From the NCBI RefSeq assembly GCF_015694525.1, contig NZ_JADQDM010000008.1, positions 124,001 to 188,000 of the forward strand: a DNA stretch of 64,000 bases, given 5' to 3'. This document shows positions 1 through 9,105 of the stretch, piece by piece. The notes beneath the pieces were generated by a model. The model made no database searches, was not told the DNA's origin, and was given only the letters and a program-made list of their open reading frames with translations. This stretch comes from Hymenobacter ruricola (GTDB taxonomy: Bacteria > Bacteroidota > Bacteroidia > Cytophagales > Hymenobacteraceae). A program made the position numbers and the translations under genes. Every line of letters begins with the position of its first letter. Position 1 is the stretch's first letter.

Positions 1-21
1 CGATTCATAGCAAACTTGCCA

Positions 22-945
22 TTAATGCACCACGCTATAGGGCACGGTGGCCAGGGCTTTTTTCTCGGCGGGCAGCTCCACCCCGAGCAAATCGTGTACG
101 CTTACTCGGATTTTGTTGGAAAGTTGCGTGATGGGCAGGTCGTTGCTGTCGTAGCCAAACGGGTTCTCGATTTCGTTGCCAATCATCTCCAGGCCCAGCA
201 TGGCGTAGGCCCCAATCATGGTGATGGGCACCATCCACCAATCGCACGAATCCACGAGCACCAGCGGCATTATCATGATGAAGATGGTGATGTAGCACTT
301 GATGAAGAAGCTGTATGAGTACGGAATGGGCGTGGCCTTGATGCGCTCGCAGGTGCCATTTACGCTCATCAGGCTGAGGTAGTGCTGCTTGATGTTGACG
401 AGGTGGATGGGGTCGAAAATCTGCACCTGCCGCAGTTGCTCCACGCTTTCCATGAGCACGGCAATGAGGGTAGAAGGGACGTTTTCGGCCTTTTGGAGGC
501 GCTCGATGATGTCGGGGGTGGCCTCCATCTTATCAAAGCGCATGCGGTTGCGCAGGGCTCCTTCTACGGCAATGGGGAAGTTGGAGATGAGGGCGGCGAA
601 GTAGCGGCGGCTCGATTTGGCCTCGCGGGGCAGCAGAGCGTTCATTTCCATGGCCAGGCCGCGGCACTGCGATACCATGATGCCCCACACCTTGCGGCCT
701 TCGTAGTAGCGGTCGTAGGCGGTGTTGGTGCGGAACACCAGCAGCAAGCTCAGCAAAATGCCCAGAATGGACAGGTACTCGCGCCCGATGCGGACGTTGA
801 GGGTATGAAAATCAAGGCTCACCACGGCGATGGCCGAGCCGTAGAGGCCCACCAGCGCCACGCGCTTCAGCAGCAAACGAATTACGGCGGAGGTGTGGAA
901 GTGCCACAGGGCCCGCCACCAGTCCCCTCCTTGATAAACAATCAT
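22..945 (-). CDS. Bestrophin-family anion channel protein
   Basis: Bestrophin/RFP-TM family inner-membrane protein of 307 aa, predicted to conduct anions. Hydrophobic segments lie near residues 22-45, 58-75, 210-234 and 238-256, the usual bacterial layout. The family signature ENPFGYDSNDLP follows the last segment; its acidic residues correspond to the region that binds calcium in animal bestrophins. The ATG start immediately precedes MIVYQGGDWW, typical of the family N-terminus, and the length is normal. It is a single gene with no obvious operon partner. The family call is secure; the transported ion is inferred from the family. Confidence 0.9.
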   Translation of the reverse strand: MIVYQGGDWWRALWHFHTSAVIRLLLKRVALVGLYGSAIAVVSLDFHTLNVRIGREYLSILGILLSLLLVFRTNTAYDRYYEGRKVWGIMVSQCRGLAMEMNALLPREAKSSRRYFAALISNFPIAVEGALRNRMRFDKMEATPDIIERLQKAENVPSTLIAVLMESVEQLRQVQIFDPIHLVNIKQHYLSLMSVNGTCERIKATPIPYSYSFFIKCYITIFIMIMPLVLVDSCDWWMVPITMIGAYAMLGLEMIGNEIENPFGYDSNDLPITQLSNKIRVSVHDLLGVELPAEKKALATVPYSVVH

Positions 946-1362
946 CGGAATGGTAAATTTTTCTTATGTCCTGCAACGGCAAAGGTTTCGTTGAGGTTGG
1001 GCCAATTTTTTATTGGCGCGCCGAACTGACACATGCGCCGGGCCCACGGATAAGAAGCTGTTCGGGGCAGGCCTATCACAGGTCATGCCAGCTTTGGGGC
1101 CAGGCCGCCCGGCGCAAGCCCAGAGCGGCATTCTGGAGCCGCTAAAAGTCCCCCAGGCCGCTCTGGGACAGTATAATATTTTTTAAATGGAGCCAGAAAA
1201 ACTTTCACAATAAAAAGTTCGGCGCGCCGTGGCAGGCGCGCAATACTGCCGGTCCCGGGCGGCGGGTCATGCCAAGGCCGGCGGCTGGCAGCTGGGGCCG
1301 GCTGCCGGTCTTGGCCCGTTTTGGCGCGCGCGGGTTTTCTTTGTGGTCCACTTACGCCCGGC
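946..1362. other. Intergenic region between divergent genes
   Basis: 417 bases separate the divergent bestrophin and DedA genes. I see no convincing gene. It holds an inverted pair (CCCAGAGCGG near 1119 with CCGCTCTGGG near 1158), two GGCGCGCC octamers, and an AT-rich patch near 1170-1215 that could contain promoters. Confidence 0.5.
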
Positions 1363-2037
1363 ATGGAAATCATTAAGCACTTTTTCGACCTACTCCTTCA
1401 CCTCGACAAAACCCTGGTGAACGTGGTGCACGAGTACGGCAACCTCACTTACCTCATCCTGTTTATCATCATTTTCACCGAAACCGGGGTGATTGTGATG
1501 CCTTTTCTGCCCGGCGACTCGCTGCTGTTTGTGGCTGGCACGCTAGCTGCCCAACCCAACCCCGAATCGGGCCACCCCCTGCTCAACATCTGGCTGCTGA
1601 TTCCGCTGCTCATCGCGGCGGCCTTCATCGGCGATAACCTGAACTACTTGGTGGGCGACTACCTGGGGCCGCGGGTGTTTCGTGAGAATTACAAGTTCCT
1701 CAACCGCAAATACCTCGACCAAACCCAGGCGTTTTACGCCAAGCACGGCGGCAAAACCATCATCATGGCGCGCTTCGTGCCCATTGTGCGCACGTTTGCG
1801 CCGTTTGTGGCCGGGGTGGGCACCATGACGTACCGCTACTTTGCGTCCTTTAGCATTGCGGGGGCGGCGCTGTGGGTGATTTCGCTCACGCTGGCGGGCT
1901 ATCTGTTTGGCAACATTCCGCTGGTCAAGAACAACTTCACCCTGGTCATTTACGCCATCATTCTGATATCGGTGCTGCCGCCGCTGTGGTCGTTCCTGAA
2001 AAGCAAGTTTGGCTCCCAGCCCGCCAACGCCCGCTAA
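1363..2037 (+). CDS. DedA family membrane protein
   Basis: DedA/SNARE-associated (VTT) family protein of 224 aa in the inner membrane. Relatives act as lipid flippases or proton-dependent transporters for envelope homeostasis. The diagnostic motifs are present: an acidic residue in FTETGVIVMPFLPGDSLLFVAG (residues about 39-60) and ARFVPIVRTFAPFVAG (about 130-145), plus four or five hydrophobic segments. I chose the ATG at 1363 (MEIIKHFFDLL). The reading frame extends upstream, but those residues are Arg/Gly-rich and unlike the family. A good terminator follows the stop. Confidence 0.92.
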   Translation: MEIIKHFFDLLLHLDKTLVNVVHEYGNLTYLILFIIIFTETGVIVMPFLPGDSLLFVAGTLAAQPNPESGHPLLNIWLLIPLLIAAAFIGDNLNYLVGDYLGPRVFRENYKFLNRKYLDQTQAFYAKHGGKTIIMARFVPIVRTFAPFVAGVGTMTYRYFASFSIAGAALWVISLTLAGYLFGNIPLVKNNFTLVIYAIILISVLPPLWSFLKSKFGSQPANAR

Positions 2038-2083
2038 ACCAAGGGCCCGGCGATTGTCGGAGATAAATTGTTACAATTTGGCG

Positions 2084-2119
2084 AAAACGCCCCCGACCGG
2101 ACGGTTGGGGGCGTTTTTT
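2084..2119 (+). terminator. Rho-independent terminator after the DedA gene
   Basis: AAAACGCCCCC pairs with GGGGGCGTTTT across a 12-base loop and is followed by T residues. It sits about 45 bases after the DedA stop and before aroE. Confidence 0.85.
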
Positions 2120-2163
2120 ATTGTTCTTTTGATAACCCTTCGCTCTACTACCCTCTCCTTTGC

Positions 2164-2904
2164 ATGCGCCAGTTTGGGCTTATCGGCCGCACCCTCAGCC
2201 ACTCGTTTTCGCAAACGTATTTCACCCAGAAGTTTTACTCGCTGGGGCTGGGCGACCATGAATACGAGCTGTTTGAGCTGGCCTCCATCAACGAGCTGCC
2301 GGCCCTGCTGGCCGCCCACCCGGACTTGGTGGGCCTGAACGTGACCGTGCCGTACAAGGAATCGGTGATGCTCTACCTCGACGACCTGGCGCCCTCCGCC
2401 ACCCGCGTGGGCGCCGTGAACGTGATAGAGCGCACGCCCGACGGCCGCCTGCGCGGCCACAACACCGACTATGTGGGGTTCCGCGAGTCGTTGCGGCGCT
2501 TTTTTCCCGCGCCGCCCGATGCGCGGGCGCTGGTGCTGGGCACCGGCGGCGCGGCCAAAGCCGTGGTAGTGGCCTTGCAAGAACTCGGCATTCCGCACTG
2601 GCTGGTGAGCCGCGACCCGCTGGGCCACGGCCTCACCTACGACGACCTCACGCCCGAGCTGGTGGCGGCCCACGCGCTCATCGTCAACGCCACGCCGCTG
2701 GGCACCTTCCCGCGCACCGACGAATGCCCGCCCCTGCCCTACTCGGCGCTCACCCCGCAGCATCACCTGCACGATTTGGTGTATAACCCCACCGAAACGC
2801 TGTTTATGCACAAAGGCAAAGAGGCCGGCGCGCAGGTGAAAAACGGGTTTGAGATGCTGTGCCTGCAGGCCGAGGCGGCGTGGGCTATTTGGAATGAGCA
2901 GTGA
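2164..2904 (+). CDS. aroE: Shikimate dehydrogenase
   Basis: Reduces 3-dehydroshikimate to shikimate with NADPH in the cytoplasmic shikimate pathway. It has 246 aa, slightly short but normal for Bacteroidota. Visible motifs are the shikimate-binding SHSFS (residues 12-16), NVTVPYK with catalytic Lys65, NTDYVGF, the NADP-binding GTGGAAKAV and NATPLG. I chose the ATG at 2164 because MRQFGLIGRTLSHSFS matches the family N-terminus; an in-frame upstream extension runs back through the preceding terminator and is not credible. It converges on the TonB receptor gene, with a long palindrome between them. Confidence 0.95.
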   Translation: MRQFGLIGRTLSHSFSQTYFTQKFYSLGLGDHEYELFELASINELPALLAAHPDLVGLNVTVPYKESVMLYLDDLAPSATRVGAVNVIERTPDGRLRGHNTDYVGFRESLRRFFPAPPDARALVLGTGGAAKAVVVALQELGIPHWLVSRDPLGHGLTYDDLTPELVAAHALIVNATPLGTFPRTDECPPLPYSALTPQHHLHDLVYNPTETLFMHKGKEAGAQVKNGFEMLCLQAEAAWAIWNEQ

Positions 2905-2926
2905 GTATTGGCAGTGAGCAAAAGGG

Positions 2927-3037
2927 AAAGCCCGTCATGTCGAGCTTGTCGAGACATCTCGCGTGCCATAACTAATCCAGTCGATTGGGTTACTGCTGCA
3001 CGCGAGATGTCTCGACAAGCTCGACATGACGGGCTTT
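2927..3037. repeat. Long intergenic palindrome, copy 1
   Basis: Perfect 39-bp inverted arms (2927-2965 and 2999-3037) flank a 33-base centre. The arm contains GTCATGTCGAGCTTGTCGAG and ends in ACATCTCGCGTG. It lies between the convergent aroE and TonB receptor genes, where the hairpin could also stop transcription from both sides. It belongs to the same family as the copies at 8963, 9887, 13386, 26390, 38414, 42127, 48340 and 62070. Confidence 0.9.
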
Positions 3038-3062
3038 CGTTTCTCGTTTAAGGGCGGTGCAC

Positions 3063-5579
3063 CTACTGCTGGCCGCCCTGGGTTTCGCCGGCCTTCTGGT
3101 CGTCGTTGCGGATGCTGCGGCGGGACCTGGGCGGCGTGTTTTCAATCTTGCCGAAGCGGTAGCCAAAGGCCAGACGCAGGCCGCGCAGGGCGATGTAGTT
3201 GTGCTGCTCCAGGGTGAAGGCGGGCGTGTTGACGTAGGAATTCAGGTCGCGGCGCTCGGTGAGGAAGTTGTCGGCGTTGAGGGTGAGGTCGCCTTTTTCC
3301 TTCATGATGGTCTTTTTGATGCCGATGGAGTACCAGTTCCAGGCCGAGGCGCGGCCCTGCAGCTGCACGCGGGAGGAGTTGATGCCACCGAAGAACTGCG
3401 CGCTCAGCGTCTTGGTGAATTTGTAGGTGGAGTTGGCGTTGAGGTTGAACATGAGGCCCTCGTTGGTGGTGCTGAGGGCGCCGGAGTGCAGCACCACGTA
3501 GGTGAACGAGGTCGAGCCGCTCACTTCCCACTTCGGGGTGGGCTTGAAAGAGCCGAACACGCTGGCGCCGTAGCTGCGGTTTCGGGCAATGTTGGCGTAG
3601 GTGGTTTTGGTGGTGTCGAGGCGCTGGGTGCGCACGGCCTCGATGGCGTTGTTGGTCTGGCGGGTGAAGAGCGAGAAGTTCAGCACCGAGCCTTTCACGA
3701 AGGTGCTGTAGTTCAGCTCGTAGCTGTCGGTGAACTCGGGGTTTAGCTCGGGGTTGCCCTTGCTCACGTTGAATTGGTCGACGCGGTTTTCGTAGGGGTT
3801 GAGGTAGTAGATGTTGGGGCGCTGGATGCGCTTGCTGTAAGCTAGGCGCAGGGTGTTGCCGGGCTTGCGGGTGTAGCTGAGGCTGGCGTTGGGCAGCAGG
3901 CTGGTGTAGCCGCTGGTGAAGCGCGTGACGTCGTTTTGCTGGAAGCGGCCCACGATGTCGGTGCGCTCGAGGCGGGCACCGAGGCGGGAGTTGAGCTTTT
4001 TGCCCAGCGCGAAGCCGTAGGTGCCGTAGGCGGCGGCCACGTTCTGGTCGTAGTCGAAGCGGTTGGAGCGCTGCGGGTCCACCAGGAAAGGTCCGTCGGT
4101 GCCGGTGGCGGTCTGGATTTGGTAGTCGCTCAGCACGCGGCGCAGGATGGCCTTGCCGCCCACTTCCACGCTGCGCTGGTCGCCGATGGGGTGCGTGTAG
4201 TCGGTCTGGAGCGTGGTTTCGAGGTTGCGCGAGAGGTTGTCGCTGCTTTCGCAGTAGTTGGGCAGGCCGGTGGCCGTGAACTGGTTCTCGTACTGGTCGA
4301 GCGAGTAGGGCTGCAGGTTGCGGTTGCGCGAGTGCTGGGCCAGCACGCTCCACTCGCGGCGCGGCTGGCCCTCGAAGGTGCGGGTGTAGGTGCCGTTCAC
4401 GTCGTAGCTCGACGAGTTGAACTTGTACTCGGTGGCCCGGGTGAAAAGCTGGCTCGGGCCGCCCACGTTGCTCACCAGGCTGTTGGTTTGCTCGTTCTCG
4501 TTGCGGTTGCGGTTGAGGTTGCCGCTGAAGCCGAAGGTGAGGTTGTGGTTTTTGGCCGGGTCGTAGTCCACGCTCGCCCGGCCATAGCCGCCCCCGCCCA
4601 CGTTGTCGCCGCTGCCGTTCTGGCTCAGCGTCGAGAGCAGCTTGTCGGGCGAGCCGTCGAAGTTGGTGCGCGCCGTGGTGCTGGCGCTGGGGCTGTAGTA
4701 GAGGTAGGTGCTCAGGTTGGTGTTCACCCCAATCTTGCCGCGGCGCGCGTTGAAGCTGAAGCCGGCGTTGGAGCTGCGGTTGCCGGCGGCGGCGTTCACG
4801 CTGCCGTTCACGCCCTGCAGGTTGTTCTTTTTCAGGATGATGTTCACGATGCCGGCCGTGCCCTCGCCGTCGTACTTCGCGCCCGGCGTGGTGATGACTT
4901 CGACGGAGGCAATCTGGTCGGCGGGCAGTTGCTTGAGGGCATCGGCGAGGTTGCCGGCCAGGATGCTGCTGGGCTTGTTATTGATGAGCACCTTGATGTT
5001 GGAGCTGCCGCGCAGCTGCACGTTGCCGTCCAGGTCCACGTTCAGCAGCGGCACTTTGCGCAGCACGTCGGCGGCCACGCCGCCCTTGTTGGTCAGGTCG
5101 CGGTCGGCGTTGTACACAATGCGGTCGGGCTTCACTTCCACGGTTTCCTTTTCGCCGGTCACCGTTACGTCGCCCAGCTGCTGGGCCGTGGCCGTGAGGC
5201 TGAGCGGGCCCAAATCGGTGGGGCCGCTGGTCACGGTCACGTCGCGCACCAAAGCCGCGTAGCCCAAGAAGCTGATTTGCAGGCGGTAGGCGCCCGGGGC
5301 CAGCCCGCGCAGGCTGAAGCGGCCTTTGTCGTCGGCCACGGTGCCGTCCACGGGCGTGTCGCCGGTGGCGGGCAGCAGGGCCACGGTGGCAAATTCCACC
5401 GGCTTTTTGGTGGCGCCGTCCAGCACGAGGCCGGTGAGGCGGCCGGTGCCTTTGGGGGCCTCTGGCAGCCCCAGCGGCTTGGTGGCGGAAGCAGTGGTTG
5501 GCGTGGTGGCCGGGGCCTGGGCAAGCGCGGGGCTAATGCCCGCCGCGAGCAGCGACAGGCCGAGTAGGGTGTGTTTCAT
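3063..5579 (-). CDS. TonB-dependent outer-membrane receptor (outer membrane beta-barrel family)
   Basis: Outer-membrane protein of 838 aa with a Sec signal peptide (about residues 1-21, ending in ALAQA). It has a carboxypeptidase-regulatory-like domain (about 46-130), a plug domain (about 140-245, including DVLRKVPLLNVDLDGNVQLRG) and a C-terminal barrel. The absence of a partner susD gene and the plug type place it in the single-gene receptor group, not the SusC group. The substrate cannot be read from sequence. It lies downstream of, and on the same strand as, an ABC exporter whose leader is nearly identical, so the two may be co-regulated. Confidence 0.88.
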   Translation of the reverse strand: MKHTLLGLSLLAAGISPALAQAPATTPTTASATKPLGLPEAPKGTGRLTGLVLDGATKKPVEFATVALLPATGDTPVDGTVADDKGRFSLRGLAPGAYRLQISFLGYAALVRDVTVTSGPTDLGPLSLTATAQQLGDVTVTGEKETVEVKPDRIVYNADRDLTNKGGVAADVLRKVPLLNVDLDGNVQLRGSSNIKVLINNKPSSILAGNLADALKQLPADQIASVEVITTPGAKYDGEGTAGIVNIILKKNNLQGVNGSVNAAAGNRSSNAGFSFNARRGKIGVNTNLSTYLYYSPSASTTARTNFDGSPDKLLSTLSQNGSGDNVGGGGYGRASVDYDPAKNHNLTFGFSGNLNRNRNENEQTNSLVSNVGGPSQLFTRATEYKFNSSSYDVNGTYTRTFEGQPRREWSVLAQHSRNRNLQPYSLDQYENQFTATGLPNYCESSDNLSRNLETTLQTDYTHPIGDQRSVEVGGKAILRRVLSDYQIQTATGTDGPFLVDPQRSNRFDYDQNVAAAYGTYGFALGKKLNSRLGARLERTDIVGRFQQNDVTRFTSGYTSLLPNASLSYTRKPGNTLRLAYSKRIQRPNIYYLNPYENRVDQFNVSKGNPELNPEFTDSYELNYSTFVKGSVLNFSLFTRQTNNAIEAVRTQRLDTTKTTYANIARNRSYGASVFGSFKPTPKWEVSGSTSFTYVVLHSGALSTTNEGLMFNLNANSTYKFTKTLSAQFFGGINSSRVQLQGRASAWNWYSIGIKKTIMKEKGDLTLNADNFLTERRDLNSYVNTPAFTLEQHNYIALRGLRLAFGYRFGKIENTPPRSRRSIRNDDQKAGETQGGQQ

Positions 5580-5723
5580 TGCAGAAAAGAGGTGTGCGAA
5601 AGGATGCAGAAAAAAGGCGAGCGTTGCGGGTTGGTGTTTGGAAAAGTTTGGGCTGAGCTTGTGATTCAGCTATGAGTGGCGCTTTTTATCATAATTCAGC
5701 GCGTCTCTACATCGCTCTGATGG

Positions 5724-6557
5724 TCAGGCCAGGTTGCGCCAGCGCAGCACCGCGTAGCCCAGCACCGTGGCCGTGCCGAACCACAGCAGCTGGTACCACT
5801 CGTGCGGCGCCACGGTGGGCATGGCCATCCCCGGCACGGGCTTGAAGGGCGTGGTCAGCAGCGTGAGCATGGGGCCGGCGTAGGGAATCCAGCCCACGTG
5901 CTCCCAGCGCAGCAGGGTGAGGCCGGCCACCCAGCCCGCCATGCCCGCCGCCACCGGCAGCACGAACCCCGACTGCCATTTGCCCAGCACGTACTGCACG
6001 CCCACAATGCCCAGCGTGGCCAGGTAGGTGCGCCCCAGCAGCCGGCCCAGCAGGTGCACGGGCGGCGCAAACTGCTGCAGGTGCAGCTCGGGCCGCAAAG
6101 TCGCCAGCAGGTGCCCGGCGGCCAGCAGCAAGCCCACAAACAGCACCTGGGCCAGCGCATTCAGCCCCAGAATGATGAGCAGCTTGCTCAGCCACACCGG
6201 CAGGCGGCCCACCGGCAGGGCAAAAAGGTGCTTCCACCCTTCGGCCTTGTTTTCCACGCCCACCACCAGGCTGGTAAGCAGCACCACAAACAGCGGCAGC
6301 AGCACGGCGGCCGTCTGCCAGCTCATGCTGGCGTACTTCGCCCAGCCGTCCACGCCGGGCTTCAGCAAGAGGTGGCCTTTGAAGTAGAAGATGCAAAAAT
6401 TGAGCAGCACCGGCAGCACGCCGCTGGCCAGCGTGAGCCACAGCGCGGCGGTGCGGCGCAGCTTCAGGGCATCGGCGGCGAGGCTGCGGCCCAGCTGTAC
6501 GAAGGGGCCGGGCACGGCCGGCAGCGTCAGATTGGCGGTGGAAACAGTCGGGTTCAT
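5724..6557 (-). CDS. ABC-2 type transporter permease
   Basis: Integral membrane subunit of 277 aa with about six hydrophobic segments, e.g. LLPLFVVLLTSLVVGV and LLIILGLNALAQVLFVGLLL. It resembles ABC-2 permeases of the BcrB/lantibiotic-immunity type. Its ATG shares one base with the TAA stop of the ATPase gene (TAATG), showing translational coupling and a two-subunit exporter. The substrate is unknown. The divergent LytS/LytTR pair makes a stress- or peptide-responsive exporter plausible, which is inference. Confidence 0.82.
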   Translation of the reverse strand: MNPTVSTANLTLPAVPGPFVQLGRSLAADALKLRRTAALWLTLASGVLPVLLNFCIFYFKGHLLLKPGVDGWAKYASMSWQTAAVLLPLFVVLLTSLVVGVENKAEGWKHLFALPVGRLPVWLSKLLIILGLNALAQVLFVGLLLAAGHLLATLRPELHLQQFAPPVHLLGRLLGRTYLATLGIVGVQYVLGKWQSGFVLPVAAGMAGWVAGLTLLRWEHVGWIPYAGPMLTLLTTPFKPVPGMAMPTVAPHEWYQLLWFGTATVLGYAVLRWRNLA

Positions 6558-7477
6558 TAGTTGGAGGCGGTTTCGGTGAGGTGTAGGAAGGTGTCTTCCA
6601 GCGTGGGCTGCTCGCAGTGCAGGCTGAATACGGGCTGGCCGGCGGCCACCAGCGCCTGGGCCAGCGCGGCGGTGTGCTCGCGCGACTGAAACGGCACGCG
6701 CAGGGTGCCCGGCGCCGCTACCGTGGCGGTGCGCAGCTCCGCCAGCAGGCCGCGGCAGGTGGCGGCGCAGGCGGTCTCGAGCACCAGCTCGGCCCGGGTT
6801 TGCTGGCGGGCCTGCAGCTCGGCCAGGCTGCCCTGAAACGCCAGCCGCCCCTGCTGAATGACGCCCACGTGGGTGGCCACTTTCTCCACTTCGCCGATGA
6901 GGTGGCTGGAGAGCAGGATGGTTTTGCCGTGCTCTTCGCGCAGCTGCCGCAGCAGGGCGCGCAGGTCGCTGATGCCGGCCGGGTCGAGGCCGTTGGTGGG
7001 CTCGTCGAGGATGAGCAGGTCGGGGTCGGGCAGCAGGGCCAGCGCCAGGCCGAGGCGCTGCTTCATGCCGAGCGAGTAGCCCTTGACCGGGCGGTGGGCG
7101 GCGGCGCTCAGGCCCACCTGGGCCAGCACGGCGGCGGTGCGGGCGGGCGCCAGGCCGCGCAGGCGGCGGGTGGCTTCCACGTTTTCGTGGCCGGTGAGGT
7201 GGTCGTAGAGCGAGGGGTTTTCGATGAGGGCGCCCACCCGGCTGAGCAGGGCCACGCGGTGCCGGGCCAGCTCGTGCCCAAACAGGCGCACCGTGCCGCC
7301 GCCGGGCCGCAGCAGCCCCAGCAGCAGGCGCAGGGTGGTGCTTTTGCCGGCCCCGTTGGGCCCCAGAAAGCCGTAAATGCTGCCGGCCGGCACGGCCAGG
7401 CCCAGGCCGTGCAGCACGGGCCGCTCCCCGAATTGGAACGAAAGGTCGGTGGTTTCAACAAGGGGAGCGGTATTCAT
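6557..7477 (-). CDS. ABC transporter ATP-binding protein
   Basis: Nucleotide-binding subunit of 306 aa. Walker A GPNGAGKSTT, signature YSLGMKQRLGLA and Walker B LLILDEPTNGLD are intact, as is the H-loop in LLSSHL. A roughly 80-residue C-terminal extension after the ABC domain is typical of the BcrA/CcmA-like exporter group. It is the first gene of a two-gene operon with the overlapping permease. The sequence before the ATG, CTCTTTTCTGCA, is the same as that before the TonB receptor start at 5579. Confidence 0.92.
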   Translation of the reverse strand: MNTAPLVETTDLSFQFGERPVLHGLGLAVPAGSIYGFLGPNGAGKSTTLRLLLGLLRPGGGTVRLFGHELARHRVALLSRVGALIENPSLYDHLTGHENVEATRRLRGLAPARTAAVLAQVGLSAAAHRPVKGYSLGMKQRLGLALALLPDPDLLILDEPTNGLDPAGISDLRALLRQLREEHGKTILLSSHLIGEVEKVATHVGVIQQGRLAFQGSLAELQARQQTRAELVLETACAATCRGLLAELRTATVAAPGTLRVPFQSREHTAALAQALVAAGQPVFSLHCEQPTLEDTFLHLTETASN

Positions 7478-7880
7478 TGCAGAAAAGAGAAGGTGAGAAA
7501 AGCGCCGGACAACGGCTTAGAGCTGAAATCCGATACAAACCTAGACCCGCCAAAACATCCGCAAACGGCTATTCAACCAACCCCGAAGCCATTCCCGGCA
7601 ACACGGCTTTTTTGCCCCTCAACCCGGCCTTCTTTCCTGCCAACCCGCCACCGGGCGCCACCACTTCGGGTTGGTGAAGGCCCGCCGGGCGTTGGTGCCG
7701 GCGGGGGCGGCGTTGGTTGAAACGCGGCCGGCGCCACTGGCTCGTTTCCTACCTTTCGGCGTGGAAAACTCTCTCGTTTCGCCCGCTGCTGCGGTTTCAG
7801 GTGTTCCCGCCGAACGACGGGCGCCCCGCCGACCCGCTACGGCCGCCCGTTTCCGGTGGTGGCCCCGGACCCACGACCAC
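7478..7880. other. Divergent intergenic region between ABC exporter and histidine kinase
   Basis: About 400 bases with no credible gene. An open frame runs in from the left into the kinase, but its product is Arg/Ala-rich and lacks family features. The stretch should hold the divergent promoters. TACCTTTC near 7750 resembles the TAnnTTTG -7 box, but this is weak evidence. Confidence 0.4.
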
Positions 7881-8936
7881 ATGCCCATGCCGCGGTGGGT
7901 GCACGTGCTGCTGGTGGGGACGCTGCTGGCCATCGATGCTTTGCTGTACTACGCCCTCAGTATGAACCCCAAGGCCGCGGGCGAGCTGAACAACACCTGG
8001 TTTGTGCGCAACGCGGCCCTGGACCTGCTCACGGCGGTTTTGTTTTACTGGAACTGGCTCGTGCTGTTTCCGCGCACGCTGCCGCTGGGCCGCCTGGGTT
8101 CCTACCTGCTGCTGGCGTTGGCCTCGGCGGCGGTGTTTTCGCTGCTGCGCATTGCCGTTTCCGACGCGGTGTACCGCCTGATGAGCCCCGCGCATCCCAT
8201 GTCCGGGTCCTTCCGGGGCGACTTGTGGTTTGGGCTGCTGCTGGCCGGCTTGCTCACGCTGGCGGCCAGCTCGGGCGTGCGCATGACCATTGAGTACCTG
8301 CAGGGCCAGCGCAACCGCCGCGAGCTCGAACGCCAGCACCTGCTCACGGAGCTGGGCATGCTCAAAACCCAAATCAACCCGCACTTTCTGTTTAATACCC
8401 TCAACAACATCTACTCCCTCACCAGCCGCAAGTCGGACCGCGCCCCGGAGGCGGTGCTGCGCCTGGCCGAAAGCATGCGCTACCTGCTCTACGACAGCAG
8501 CGCCGACACGGTATCGCTGGCCCAGGAGCTGGCCCACCTGCGCAGCTTCCTCGACCTGCAGCGCCTGCGCCTGCCCGCCAGCGAGGCCGAAACCGCCATC
8601 GTCTTCAGCACCCACGGCCCGCTCGACGCGTTTCCGCCGGTGGCCCCGCTCCTGCTGCTGCCGCTGGTCGAAAACGCCTTCAAGCACGGCGACCTCGCCG
8701 CCCGCCCCGAAGCCATTCGCATCGAGCTGGAAGTGGACGGCGCCGAGCTGCGCTTTTCGGTGCACAACTACGTGGCCGCCATTGCCGACCTGCCGCCCCA
8801 GCCCGGCGGCCTGGGCCTGCACAACCTGCGCCGCCGGCTGGTGCTGCTGTACCCCGAGCGGCACGCGCTGCACGTCCGCACGTTGCCGGGCGAGTACGCC
8901 GTGGAGCTGGTGCTGCAGCTTGATGGGGAGAGCTGA
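7881..8936 (+). CDS. LytS-type sensor histidine kinase
   Basis: Membrane sensor kinase of 352 aa. Four hydrophobic segments occupy roughly residues 5-140, followed by a short coiled linker. The His_kinase motif QINPHFLFNTLNNIYSL carries the phospho-accepting His, and the HATPase part has LLLPLVENAFKHG and GGLGLHNLRRRL. I chose the ATG at 7881 (MPMPRWVHVLLVG) because the first membrane segment starts right after it; ATG 7887 is equally possible. It pairs with the LytTR regulator at 9106, from which it is separated by a palindrome, and is divergent from the ABC exporter it may control. Confidence 0.88.
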   Translation: MPMPRWVHVLLVGTLLAIDALLYYALSMNPKAAGELNNTWFVRNAALDLLTAVLFYWNWLVLFPRTLPLGRLGSYLLLALASAAVFSLLRIAVSDAVYRLMSPAHPMSGSFRGDLWFGLLLAGLLTLAASSGVRMTIEYLQGQRNRRELERQHLLTELGMLKTQINPHFLFNTLNNIYSLTSRKSDRAPEAVLRLAESMRYLLYDSSADTVSLAQELAHLRSFLDLQRLRLPASEAETAIVFSTHGPLDAFPPVAPLLLLPLVENAFKHGDLAARPEAIRIELEVDGAELRFSVHNYVAAIADLPPQPGGLGLHNLRRRLVLLYPERHALHVRTLPGEYAVELVLQLDGES

Positions 8937-8962
8937 GCAAAACAACGGGAACGCTAAACAAC

Positions 8963-9069
8963 AGAACGTCATGTCGAGCTTGTCGAGACATCTCGCGTGC
9001 CGCAGTAACTAAATCGATTGGATTAGTGGTAGCACGCGAGATGTCTCGACAAGCTCGACATGACGTTCT
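8963..9069. repeat. Long intergenic palindrome, copy 2
   Basis: Perfect 38-bp arms (8963-9000 and 9032-9069), nearly identical to copy 1 (GTCATGTCGAGCTTGTCGAG core). It lies between a histidine kinase gene and its response regulator gene, where a strong hairpin in the shared message could lower expression of the regulator. Confidence 0.9.
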
Positions 9070-9105
9070 TGCTTGCAAAAAGCGTTTCCCTCTCCTGCCT
9101 AGACT

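Noticed and set aside
1083..1373. 96-aa minus-strand frame upstream of DedA
   Set aside because: Arg/Pro/Ala-rich, overlaps the DedA start and its promoter area, no family features.
2927..3037. CRISPR-like array made of the palindromes
   Set aside because: Copies are single, kilobases apart, with no regular spacing or spacers and no cas genes.
3936..5567. Long plus-strand open frame opposite the TonB receptor
   Set aside because: It is the antisense shadow of a gene with clear signal peptide, plug and barrel; its product is Val/Ala/Gly/His-rich and without motifs.
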